From Telopea speciosissima (lineage: Eukaryota; Streptophyta; Magnoliopsida; Proteales; Proteaceae), in NCBI RefSeq assembly GCF_018873765.1, contig NC_057922.1:8321563-8385562 (forward strand): a DNA stretch of 64,000 nt, written 5' to 3'. Both the position numbers and the translations under genes were made by a program. Under the pieces are notes generated by a model. That model saw nothing but the letters and a program-made list of their open reading frames with translations, was not told where the DNA came from and did no database searches. Each line of letters starts with the position of its first letter. The stretch's first letter is position 1. This document shows, piece by piece, positions 24,122-34,163 of this stretch.

Positions 24122-26902
24122 TAGGGCTGTCAATAATACCCAGCTGGCCCGAACCTGCCCTGAGCCGAGCCCGAACCCGACCTTGATCTGCCAGCCCGAA
24201 GGGCGGGTTAGGATTGAGATTTTGGCTGACCCTGGCAGGGTAGGGTCGGGTTCGGGATAAGACCCCGGGCTTAACCCGGCCCGGCCCGGCCCGACCCTGT
24301 ATTAGTTATAAATATATATATTAATAATAATGTATAATATTATAGGTGAAAATACAAAAATGCCCATAAGAGATAACCTAGTAACCCTAATCCCATATTC
24401 CTTTTTCAATTTTCAATCTTCACTCTTCATCAGCCGCGCTCGATGCTAGCCTCTGCTGCCTTCATCTTCCTCGGTTCCTCCTTCCCGGCGGCGATTCACT
24501 TGACGATCAAGGGCCGGCATTAAGGTATGTTCATGATTTCTTCTTCGTCATCTACCACGTCTTCATCATCATCGTTCCTATATCTGTGTTTTGGGGTGAA
24601 CAAGATGGATACTCAGCCTGCAAAGGCACGTTTGGTAATCATCCTCTTCGGTCTTCGCTGAATCCTGAATTTTAACTTTGATTTGGGCCTTTCTTCCCCA
24701 TCCTTGCAACAACACTGCTGCTAGTACTTGCTACAGAGTTTACCTCTCCCCCCCCCCCTCCGATTCTTGATTGATTCAACCATGGACTTATTAATAGGGA
24801 TCCGTTCCAAAAGAGGTAAGGGTAATAGTTTGGATCAGAGGAGGTTATAATGGTTCTTAGAGAATGTCTCTTCTGATTTAAGGATGGTGTCTCGTGTCTG
24901 TTTTGTACAAAGGGATTTCAAGTACTCTTTCATCTTCAATACTTTTAATGATGGACAAATAATGTAGTCCTAGAATAGGAAATAATCCTACTAAGAGCCA
25001 AGTAAAAACAAGGTCTGGTCAAGCCTGCTGTTTGGGGCTAATTAGGGCAAAATTAGGGTTTAGAATGGGAATTTGGGAATGGGGTTTATATGGTTTTATT
25101 CTGCAGGTTTAGGGGTCATTATGATATAAAAATATCTGGATTTGAAACAGTTTTGAATTCCTGCAGAAACTAGGGTTAGGGTTTCGGGTTTTGTAAATAA
25201 GAAAACAACTAAAATCTAGGTTTTTAATGGGATTTAAGGGCTGGAACCAAGGTCGAGTGTTCAGATGTATGGGAGGGAAATTCGATCCTGATATGGGGGG
25301 GTTTTGCTGGTCAGAAGAGGGAAACCTGGAAATTTAGAGTTTTGGGGTTTGTGAGGAGCAATGGGGAATTAGGGTTTAGACTAATCAGATTAGCCTCAAA
25401 GCTGGATCGAGTGTGAGGGTTATGGCAAGGTTGTCGTGCCTGAAATTGGAGGGGATTTGGGTAAAAGGGTAGGGCTGGGCAGAACTTAGATGTTCTAGGG
25501 TTTATGAGAAAAGACAGAAATTAAAGTGAGATCGAATGGGGGAGGGAAGGAAACTAAAAACAGAAATTTAAATCTCAACTGACTATAGGATTCCACCGGC
25601 AGTAAATTGAGGGATGAAGGATGAAATGTCCTTCAAGAAAGACCCTCCCAGCTGTCACGGCGTAAGGAGTCGCAGGATTCCACCCACCCTTCCACCTTGA
25701 TAAGCCCACAAGGATGCAAACACTCTTGGAGAGCAAGGAGCAGCAAGCAGCCACGAAAAACACTTTTTTAAATTCAAATCTGTTGTGGGGAGCCTCCCAC
25801 GATTCTACTATTTATAATAATAAAGGGGGCCAAAGGCCTTACAAATAATCAATCTAAAGCAAGTCCTAGTCGACTAGGAGTGGGCAGTCCTAATCGAGTC
25901 CTAATAATAAAGCATAAAACAGAAATAGACTTATACTCGAATGGGAGTATAAGTTAAAACAACAAACAATTAAAATACCTATCCCTCTAAAATCGTGGAG
26001 GGGAACTAAGAGAAATAAAACATAATAAAAAGACTGTTTTGCCCTTCCTAAAAAAACTAAAAAAACTCTAAAAGGCTCCAACGAAATTCAGCCTAGTCAA
26101 GGCTGCTCTTCTTCTTCCTTCGTGGTTTTCTTCTTCTTCTTCTTCCTTCTTGGAGCTGCATCAACAAAAGGTCATAATTTTATGGAAATATATATTGTGC
26201 GGCTTTGTGCCTCTGTAGCTAGAACTGCGTAAACCTGGACTACTATATACCATGGTTGTGCTTCGACTTCAATAAAATTTTGTAGTAGAAACAATGCAGA
26301 CATCGTCTGTTTCTTGTATTATTTTTATTGTCATTTTTTTTTGACTCTGCACTTTGGTACATGGCTCCAAAACACTCATCCAAACTTCCTGAAACATTTA
26401 CTGATAAATTTTATTATTATTTTTCTTCTTTCATTGAGGCCCTTACATTGTAGCCTTAACATCAATCCCCCTGCCATCTGAAATTTAAAAGGGTTAAATG
26501 ATTACCTGGATTGGCCCCTCCCTTTACCTCTATACATAAAGGGATCTTGACAAGTGAAAACAACATTAAGCTGTTCTCAGGCTTAAAAACCAGCCATATC
26601 ACCAAATTAGCCTTCTGAAGGTGTCAGTTGGATCCGGTGAGATCCCAATCCTTCATCATACATGAGAAAATAGGGTCAAGACAGGGTCAATCAGTGCCAA
26701 CCCGACCCTGCCTGACCCTATCAGGGTCGGGCCGGGCCGGGTTAGGAAAAACCCTGGCAGGGTCGGGTCAGGGTTGAGGGTTTATTGGCCGTGCCAGGGT
26801 TGGGTCAGGGTCAGGGTCTAGGTTTTAGGTTAAGGCCTCTAGGGTCAGGGTCAGGGTTTAGACAGGCCCGACCCAACCCAACCCGAACCATTGACAGCCC
26901 TA
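24122..26902. mobile_element. Non-autonomous hAT element containing a solo LTR
   Basis: The ends are the inverted repeat TAGGGCTGTCAAT ... ATTGACAGCCCTA, typical of plant hAT elements. They are flanked by a perfect 8-bp duplication CTTATAAG at 24114-24121 and 26903-26910, the hAT length. The subterminal parts are GC-rich repeats of CCCGACCCTG and GGGTCAGGGT type (about 24130-24300 and 26690-26890). No transposase frame is present. Without the inserted LTR (24960-26163) and its duplication, the element is about 1.57 kb. Confidence 0.85.
24960..26163 (-). mobile_element. Solo LTR (fossil) nested in the hAT element
   Basis: A solo long terminal repeat of about 1.2 kb on the minus strand, related to the LTRs of the element at 39516-43047. 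Read on its own strand it begins TGATGCAG and ends CTACATTA. It is flanked by the 5-bp duplication ACAAA at 24955-24959 and 26164-26168. It has no internal region, which points to loss by recombination between two LTRs. It has diverged further from the 39516 element's LTRs than those have from each other, so it looks older. Confidence 0.85.
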
Positions 26903-27246
26903 CTTATAAGTTGAGTGCATGCCCCAGTAGGTCAAGGGATCGTCTCTCTTGGATTGCATATTGTGACATAAAGGCACCCTTCTCTCCTCCCAGGTAGTTG
27001 TAGGGATTAAAATCCTCTGTAGTGCGGGCATGCATAGCAAAAATTCAATAATGTAAAGGATCAAATAAATGATGCCAATGTTAACGATCTGATCTAGTAA
27101 AGTTTAACGGTTCTTATGATTTAAAATGCTAAGTCATTATCCAACTCAACAATTTAAAAGACACTGAAACATGAATCTTCCTGAAGCTTCCAATGGCCCA
27201 TAATGACTCGGTCCTCTGGCTCTCTTCATATAAGTTTGGTCAGAGC

Positions 27247-28226
27247 CATGGAACAAAAACTCAATCGAAACCACCGAGTTAACTCGGTTTCTCAGGTTTT
27301 CGAGACGAGCTGAAGGGGGATTTTATAAAATCGTTGGATTCGACCGAGTTTCGATGGTTTCGACCATATTTCGGTGGTTTCAACATATATGCCCATCAAA
27401 ACTAGGGGAAACTTGGCTCGAAACTAGGACAGACAGGTATTTATGCCAGAAACTACCAGAAACAAGGCTAGAAACCAGGCTAGAAACCAGGACAGACACT
27501 TCACTTAGTTACGTCTAATATCATTTAAGTAAATATTTTTGTATTTGTATTTCATTTACTTAAGATATTATTCATAAATAAGCAAACACCCCACTATATG
27601 AATCCAATAAAAATAGTTAAAAAATCAAATTCCAAAATGAAAAAAAAATCAACACCCCAGTTCAATAACAAAAATTGGATTTTTTACGACTTTCTTATGC
27701 TGGGGTTTTTCTCAAATCTAAAAATTCCACAAATCTTAATATGGTAAAATATTGCTAAAAACCAAAAGTTTGGTAAAATATTCACTTGTTTTGTTGTCCA
27801 AAAAAAAATTCATTCAGACCGATTTTGACAGCATTTATGCACACCAAATTAAGTTTGACGGGTACATAACTCCTTCAATATAAATCAGATTTAAGCAATC
27901 TTGTTACTTATTGGAAAGCTTATGTTCCGATCAAATCTTATTTGATACCATGTCCAAGAACAATATACAATATCAAACTTGGATCAAAACCACAAGTAAT
28001 ATTTTTAGTATTCTCTATGTGAAACTAATGCATGGATTGATTTTAAAATGTAAAAAATAGACAGCACAGCAAGAATTAGGGAAAGAAAACAACTTCTGGG
28101 CCTCGAAACCAAGGTTCAAGTTAGCTTGGAGAAAGTCCCAAGTTTCGACCGAGATATGGTTGAAATCGAGACGAACTCATTTTCTAGCTGGTCGAAACCT
28201 AGTCGAAACCCGAGTTTTAAAACCTT
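27247..28226. mobile_element. Mutator-like MITE of about 980 bp
   Basis: A non-coding element rich in words such as TTTCGACC, GAAACC and AACTCGG. Its ends are inverted (CATGGAACAAAAACTC and GAGTTTTAAAACCTT) and its flanks are 9-bp repeats with one difference (GGTCAGAGC at 27238-27246, GGCCAGAGC at 28227-28235). The terminal GGTTTTAAAA motif links it to the element at 15047. Confidence 0.65.
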
Positions 28227-28595
28227 GGCCAGAGCTGCCCACCCTCATCGAAACGACTAACTCATTTTGACACTGTGTCTTATGTAGCCCAACTTCCTTA
28301 CCTATCTCATCAGGTATTTCTTTAGGCTGTGTTTGGTTGTCTAAGATAAAAATTCTCCTTGTTTTAACATAGAAAATAAGAGAAAAATAAAAAAAAATTA
28401 CCATGATAATAAATTCAAGATAAGAGAGACTGAGGGGGGTCACATGACTATGAAGCATCAAACCTCGAAAAATGTGCAAATTTCTCAACTTACTAGAAAA
28501 GTCTCACCCAATAGATAAGTTTAAAAAACTGAACCAACCAACACACAGAAAATATAAAACTTAAGAAAAGAGTACAGAATCTGTATTTTTTTTAT

Positions 28596-28675
28596 ATTCA
28601 TCTATAGACAACCAAACATAGTCTTAGCTTTTTTCATTCATCTATAGACAACCAAACATAGTCTTAGCTTTTTTC
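28596..28675. repeat. Perfect tandem duplication, 40-bp unit
   Basis: Two identical adjacent 40-bp units, 28596-28635 and 28636-28675, starting ATTCATCTATAGACAACC. Their identity indicates a recent event. Confidence 0.9.
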
Positions 28676-28813
28676 ATTTTTTGGTAAAAAACCTTAGCTT
28701 CTCTATTTATGTTAGAGGGAAAAATTGCACATTATCCGTGTGTGGATTCTTTTTCATGCTCTCTTAGAAAAAGTGAGGATCTCATACATGTTTTTGTTTT
28801 ATATTTATTTTAT

Positions 28814-28993
28814 GGAAAAAAGAATGCTAACCGGTCACATGGTTCTTGCATATGGACACAAGAGAATGCACAAAAAGACCGCTTGGCATCCAATGAAATA
28901 AAAAATCTCATCCAAACCAATGCTTTTGTGTGTACTCTCATTGACCCTTGTGTTGGTGCAAGGGCTACACGGCCAATTAGCATTCTTTTGCCC
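28814..28993. mobile_element. Mutator-like MITE, 180 bp (CCGGTCACA family)
   Basis: The inverted ends GGAAAAAAGAATGCTAACC and TTAGCATTCTTTTGCCC flank a non-coding body. The 9-bp flanks TTATTTTAT and TTATTGTAT differ at one base. The ends match those of the element at 53343. Confidence 0.7.
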
Positions 28994-29082
28994 TTATTGT
29001 ATCTATTTTGAAAATATGGATTCCACATGGATTAATACCTTTGTTTTATCCCTAAAGTGATGAAAGCGTGAAAATTTTCTCT

Positions 29083-29317
29083 CATGCTAGCAGGGATTTA
29101 AATTATCTCTAATTCCTAAAGTGTGGCAGTGCTACGGTGCTAGTTGGAGATGTTGACACCTGACAGTTGCCGCATCCAACGGTCCATATCAGTCCGAGCT
29201 CATTGATATAGACCGTTGGATACGGCAGCTGCCAGGTGTCGACATCTCCACCTAGCACTGCCGCGCTGCCACATTTTTAGGAATTTTGGAGAGGATTATT
29301 TCCCCGCTGGCAGCATG
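29083..29317. repeat. Hairpin MITE (long inverted repeat)
   Basis: The two halves are inverted over about 110 bp: CATGCTAGCAGGG, TCTAATTCCTAAAG, TGGCAGTGCTACGG, GATGTTGACACCTG and ATCCAACGGTC on the left, with their complements on the right around a short loop near 29195. It is non-coding. The RNA could fold into a long hairpin. It lies 260 bp upstream of the NLR start codon. Confidence 0.8.
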
Positions 29318-29576
29318 GCAAACCCTCTCTCCCGTAAGTCAATGTCTCCCATTACCCTCTTAAAATTTCCCATAAAATTATTATAATTTAAACCCTGGTT
29401 TAAATTTAAAAATGATATAAATGTAACCAGGTGATCTCCATTCTTTAAATGTAGGAAAGAAAATGAGGAGAACGGAAATGGTGGATCTATCCATTAGAAA
29501 CAGAGAGCCTCAGAAGAAAGGAAAAGCTGAAACTTGAAGAAGAACTTTGCTTGAGTGAAAAAAAAAGAAGAAGAAG

Positions 29577-32348
29577 ATGGCTGCGTGCATCTTTTCTATT
29601 GCAGAGAAATTAGCTGTTTTGATCTCAAATGAAGCTGATTTCCTCTCCGGAGTACATGATCAGGCCCAATTGCTAAGCAACGAGATCAGATTGATGAGTT
29701 CTACACTGCGAGATGCCAGTGAGAAACGCTGGACAAGTAATGAAGTGGAAGAATGGTTGAATCAGGTTAGAGATGTTATGCTGGAGGCAGAGGATGTGAT
29801 TGACTTCTTCATCTTTCGAGCAGAGCAACGACGGCACAGTAACATCCTTACCAGGTACATCTGCTACCCCATTCAACCATATAATCTCCATAAGTTAGGG
29901 AGGAAAATTGAAAATTCCAATAAAAAGATTAATCAGCTTTCAGTTAGGAGATCTATGTTGGGTCTTGCAACTTCAGAGGCAGTCCCAAGTTCAGTTGGTA
30001 TGATCATGAATGAACAAGGCCTATTTTTTCGTCGTCGGGGAGATCGTGTCGAAGAATTCTGTGTTATCGGATTTGAGGAGGAAGAGAATGAAATAGTGAA
30101 GAAGTTGTTGATACCCATAGATCCCCCACGACAATCTCTTACTGTTGTTTCAATTGTTGGAATGGGTGGTAGTGGCAAAACCACCATAGCTAGAAAAATC
30201 TACAACAGGAATGATGTCAAGAAACATTTTCAGAATCGTGCCTGGGTTTCTGTTTCTCAACAATACAACATAAAAGATATTCTCCAGGTCATTATAGAAC
30301 AGATCCAACCCCACACTTATGAGGAGAAGAAGGAGATAAAAGAGTTAGATGTCGAAAGCTTGATCTATAAACTCTCAAATCACTTACAAAAAGCAACTGA
30401 CCTAATTGTATTTGATGACTTATGGAGGCCAGAAGACTGGGACATGTTGAAACAAGCTCTTCCAGTTCTTGGAGAAGGCTATCATCAAAACAGGGTATTG
30501 GTTACCACTCGCAATGAAATCGTTGCTAGATATGCAGATCCTGCCACAGATCCCTATCACCAGCGGCTTTTGAATGAAGATGAGAGTTGGAAGCTCTTCC
30601 AGACAAAGGTGATGGGCAGTATGGATGCAGGTTGCCCTGAAGATTTGAAAGATTTGGGATGGAAAATTGTCCACAAGTGTCATGGATTGCCATTAGCCAT
30701 CGTAGTATTAGGTGGTCTTATATCCATGAAACCGAGAACACGTATTGCATGGTCCAAGGTTCTTAATAGCATAAATTGGCAGCTTAATCAGAAGGAATGG
30801 AATTTCAAACAGGTATTGGCTTTAAGTTATACTGACCTACCAGATCATTTGAAGCCTTGTTTCCTATATTTAGGTCTTTTCCCAGAAGATTTTGGTATTC
30901 GGCGTTCTACATTGATCTGGCTATGGGTTGCAGAAGGTTTCATACAACCCAGGGGACACTTGACGATGGAAGATGTGGCCGAGGATTACTTGGAGGAGCT
31001 TATCCAAAGAAGCATGATTCAAGCAACAGTCCGAAGTTATGATGGACGTGTCACATATTGCCGTATCCATGATCTTGTCCGAGATCTAGCAATTTCAGAA
31101 GCTAAGCAAGAGAGATTTCTTGAAGTTCTTGGGAGTGATAATTTGAGGATTTCACCAAATAAACCACGCCGGCTTTCCATCATTGAACCTACTGGAGGTA
31201 TTTATGATAGTCCAACTAATGCTCTAAATCAAAGTGATACAACAAATCATCCTCGTTCCTTATTTTGCTTCTCAAGAAACGTGCGAATGAAGTATTTTTA
31301 TGGAGCCATGAAACTACTTAGAGTCTTAGATCTACAGAACATGAGTCTAAGTTCTATACCTAGTGAGTTGCTTGAGCATATTGGAAAACTCATCCTCCTT
31401 AAGTACTTGAGCCTACGTGATACTGAAATAAAAAAGCTTCCATCTTCAATAGGAGACCTGCAAAATCTACAAACGATGGATTTATGTTTTACTGATCTCA
31501 CACAGCTACCTGTGGCAATAACGAAACTGCAACAACTAAGAAATCTTGTTTTCAGTAGTTCTGGTAGATATGGTCTCCTGAGCTTCGATTGCGCTCTCGA
31601 TCACATGACGAATTTGCAGACACTAATGCTTGTTGAAGGCAGATGGATGGATAGGCTGGACAAGTTAACTAATTTGAGAGCACTATGTATACATTTAACT
31701 AAAAGTTTGTCTCCATACAAAGAGGCATTGTTAAATGCCATCCCCAAATTGAACAAGCTTCGGGGTTTTTCTTTGACATATTTTGAAGGGAAAGAGAAGG
31801 CAGTAGTGCTTCCTATTTCATTTTCTGACCATTTGGAGCTTTGTCATATGGAATTATATGGAATAATTGGAATCCAAGTTTTTCCCTCCAATCTCACTAC
31901 CTTAATATTGAAATTTCAGAGAGGACAACAGATAGACGAACTGATGGAAAACCTAAAGAAGCTACCCAAACTAAGGTGTCTCATCTTGAGAAGTACTTAT
32001 CTGGGATCCAAACTCATTTTCTCTGCTGACGGGTTTCATCAACTTGAGGAATTGATATTGATTGGCTTACATGACTTACAGGAGTTCACAGTGGAAGAAG
32101 GAGCATTACCAAATCTTAAGTTTTTAAGGATCATAAGTTGTGCATTAGAAAGGCTTCCACAAGGGTTGAAACAAGTGGTCACTCTTCAGGAACTTACCTT
32201 GTTAGGTATGTCAGAAGAGCTTGAATACAGGGTCCAAAAAGTCACAGGAGAAGATTGGGAGATCATCAAACACATACCCTCCATTGAAACTGAATCACAA
32301 CATTGGATTTATATTTATTCACAAAATTTTGATCGTCAATGGTGCTGA
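29577..32348 (+). CDS. CC-NBS-LRR disease resistance protein (RPP13/RPM1-like)
   Basis: An intact intronless 923-residue intracellular immune receptor (CNL class). The Rx-type coiled-coil domain covers about residues 5-130 with the EDVID motif at 72-76. The NB-ARC domain has P-loop GMGGSGKTT at 195-203, RNBS-A with RAWVSVSQQ near 221-229, kinase-2 DLIVFDDLW at 275-283, RNBS-B NRVLVTTR near 305-312, GLPLA at 370-374 and RNBS-D CFLYLGLFPED at 428-438. The MHD position reads IHD (IHDLVRDLA at 497-505), a form I associate with this CNL clade. Irregular leucine-rich repeats run from about 550 to 900. All nucleotide-binding motifs are present, so the protein is probably functional. These receptors sense pathogen effectors and trigger cell death. 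The pathogen recognised cannot be inferred. The start follows an A/G-rich leader. Confidence 0.95.
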   Translation: MAACIFSIAEKLAVLISNEADFLSGVHDQAQLLSNEIRLMSSTLRDASEKRWTSNEVEEWLNQVRDVMLEAEDVIDFFIFRAEQRRHSNILTRYICYPIQPYNLHKLGRKIENSNKKINQLSVRRSMLGLATSEAVPSSVGMIMNEQGLFFRRRGDRVEEFCVIGFEEEENEIVKKLLIPIDPPRQSLTVVSIVGMGGSGKTTIARKIYNRNDVKKHFQNRAWVSVSQQYNIKDILQVIIEQIQPHTYEEKKEIKELDVESLIYKLSNHLQKATDLIVFDDLWRPEDWDMLKQALPVLGEGYHQNRVLVTTRNEIVARYADPATDPYHQRLLNEDESWKLFQTKVMGSMDAGCPEDLKDLGWKIVHKCHGLPLAIVVLGGLISMKPRTRIAWSKVLNSINWQLNQKEWNFKQVLALSYTDLPDHLKPCFLYLGLFPEDFGIRRSTLIWLWVAEGFIQPRGHLTMEDVAEDYLEELIQRSMIQATVRSYDGRVTYCRIHDLVRDLAISEAKQERFLEVLGSDNLRISPNKPRRLSIIEPTGGIYDSPTNALNQSDTTNHPRSLFCFSRNVRMKYFYGAMKLLRVLDLQNMSLSSIPSELLEHIGKLILLKYLSLRDTEIKKLPSSIGDLQNLQTMDLCFTDLTQLPVAITKLQQLRNLVFSSSGRYGLLSFDCALDHMTNLQTLMLVEGRWMDRLDKLTNLRALCIHLTKSLSPYKEALLNAIPKLNKLRGFSLTYFEGKEKAVVLPISFSDHLELCHMELYGIIGIQVFPSNLTTLILKFQRGQQIDELMENLKKLPKLRCLILRSTYLGSKLIFSADGFHQLEELILIGLHDLQEFTVEEGALPNLKFLRIISCALERLPQGLKQVVTLQELTLLGMSEELEYRVQKVTGEDWEIIKHIPSIETESQHWIYIYSQNFDRQWC

Positions 32349-33793
32349 TCCTTTGATTCTTAATATTCATTTTCTTTTGTATGAATCGTTTTGTATTATT
32401 GTACAAGGACTCGTGGGTAAAGTTTTGTATCGGATATAGTCTCCTTTTATTAATATGTGTTATGTAATAACAATATTTTCACCCAAAAAAAAAAAGAAGT
32501 TATGTAATACCAATAGGAAAATGTTCTTTGACCCGAGAGTGGAGGTTAGGTTAGCACCTCTCTCTCTCTCTCTCTCTCCTTGACCTTATTAACTAACAGT
32601 CATCCTCCCCTCTGATTGCTGGGTTCCCGTTACCATCAGCATCAAGACCCCTCTCCCAATTATCATTTATCTTCAATTTGTTAATGCAATGGTACCATAC
32701 ATTTCAAGTTCTATAGTAGAGCTTGTTTGTAAATTTTCCTTTCATTTTCTTTTTACCCTTTTTAGGAAGAGTTCCTAAAATATTTCCACTCTCCAACACG
32801 GGACGGTGTCTAATGCACATCCGACGGCTACAAAGCCACGATGCGCATGCAGACACACATCGTGGTTCTACAATTGTTGGATGTGCACTGGACACCGTCC
32901 CCCGCTGGAGAGGAGCTGATCCCATTTCCACACACCTATTGCTTTTTTGTCATTTGAACAATATTATTTCGCATTTTGATTGTTGGATAGAAAGTTAATT
33001 TCCTAATTTGACAAGTCGAATGTTGAATTTGATGACCTTTCTCAACCAAATAATCCACAGTGCATGGGGTTACCTCTTTGTTTTTTGAACGATTCTTGTT
33101 ACTCAAAAATACTCACAAAGAAAATGACATTTTCAAACAATATAAAACATGTCAACCAAATTTAGGCACTTAAAAAGATGGTAAACGAAGATTATTGATA
33201 ATTTAAGTGAGTTTGGGAAAAGGTTCTCACGTGTGTAGGAACCCTGCATTATTCTTTTTTAATTTCATTTTCGTTCTTCATATTTTATCTTTTTTTCTCA
33301 TATTGGAATTTTGAAGGATGTTTTCTTTCACTATATTATGTCATTGCATATTCTAATTTTCCCCCTCACCTAGGTCTGTGCATACTTTTCACCCAAAATA
33401 AATCAAAGTTAAAGGTAATTAACATTACAGAATGGCATACCATAATAATTTAGTGTACCAAAATTCAAAAAGACGAAAGATCATTTAAAGGAAAATCATA
33501 GCCTTGTTATGGTAAAATAAAATTTTACAATCAAATATAGAATAATTTAGAATTAGTAATGTAATCACGTTGGGTAATGATTACAACGTTTTTTTCTCTT
33601 TGTTAAGATTTGAAAATGTCACACTTCCTTTTCCTTTAATTTCCCCTCAAACGGAAACCTAAAAAATTCTCTATGGATTAGAATGACCAAATCGTTTCTC
33701 CATGTGGTGGAAAAGGATTTAGTAGTATGTGAAATGAACATAAAAACATCAAAAGCTGCACATATAAAAAGGGTGATGCAAGATTACATACAA
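32349..33793. other. Intergenic region between the NLR and POLD1 genes
   Basis: It holds the NLR 3' UTR, a CT repeat near 32562-32578 and the hairpin MITE listed separately. The rest is AT-rich sequence without a recognisable gene. Confidence 0.5.
32765..32929. repeat. Hairpin MITE
   Basis: An inverted repeat about 165 bp overall: GGGACGGTGTCTAATGCACATCC pairs with GGATGTGCACTGGACACCGTCC, and AAGCCACGATGCGC pairs with its near complement. The outer ends begin GGAA and close TTCC. It is non-coding. No clear duplication was found. Confidence 0.7.
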
Positions 33794-33801
33794 AAACCCT
33801 A
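33794..33801 (+). promoter_or_regulatory. Telo-box motif upstream of POLD1
   Basis: AAACCCTA lies about 370 bp upstream of the POLD1 start codon. This motif often accompanies promoters of plant genes active in dividing cells. A single 8-mer in AT-rich DNA may be chance. Confidence 0.35.
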
Positions 33802-34057
33802 GAATTCCAAAAGGGCCACAAGCCCACAACAATTAAGGCCAATTAGACACCAATGGACACGGGCAATTTGTCACTAGAATATAGTGACAAATAGTTAACC
33901 CATTCGCTATCAAATAGTGACAAATAGTTTTCATATCAGGGGTGCGACGGTCATTTCTCACGCCATTGTTAGTGTACCGTACTCAACTACCTGTATACTT
34001 AGTGCACCGTAGTCAAACTTATATGAAACCCTCTTTTCCCTCTCACAAACGGAAACT

Positions 34058-34066
34058 GGCGGGAAT
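34058..34066 (-). promoter_or_regulatory. E2F-type site in the POLD1 promoter or leader
   Basis: GGCGGGAAT on the plus strand is ATTCCCGCC on the minus strand, matching the plant E2F consensus WTTSSCSS. It lies about 100 bp upstream of the start codon. Replication genes are known E2F targets at G1/S, so the position fits. Confidence 0.6.
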
Positions 34067-34163
34067 CCGATTCATCGTCCCACCATCACTCTCTGTTTCT
34101 CTGCCTCTCTCCTCTTCCTCTGCTCTTACCACCAGAAATCAGAAAAAGAGATAATACGTAAAG

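Noticed and set aside
25575-25763. Open frame with a C- and W-rich motif repeated at 39906 and 42112, suggesting a conserved small protein
   Set aside because: All copies lie at the same place in LTRs of one retrotransposon family, so the similarity is repeat identity, not a host gene.
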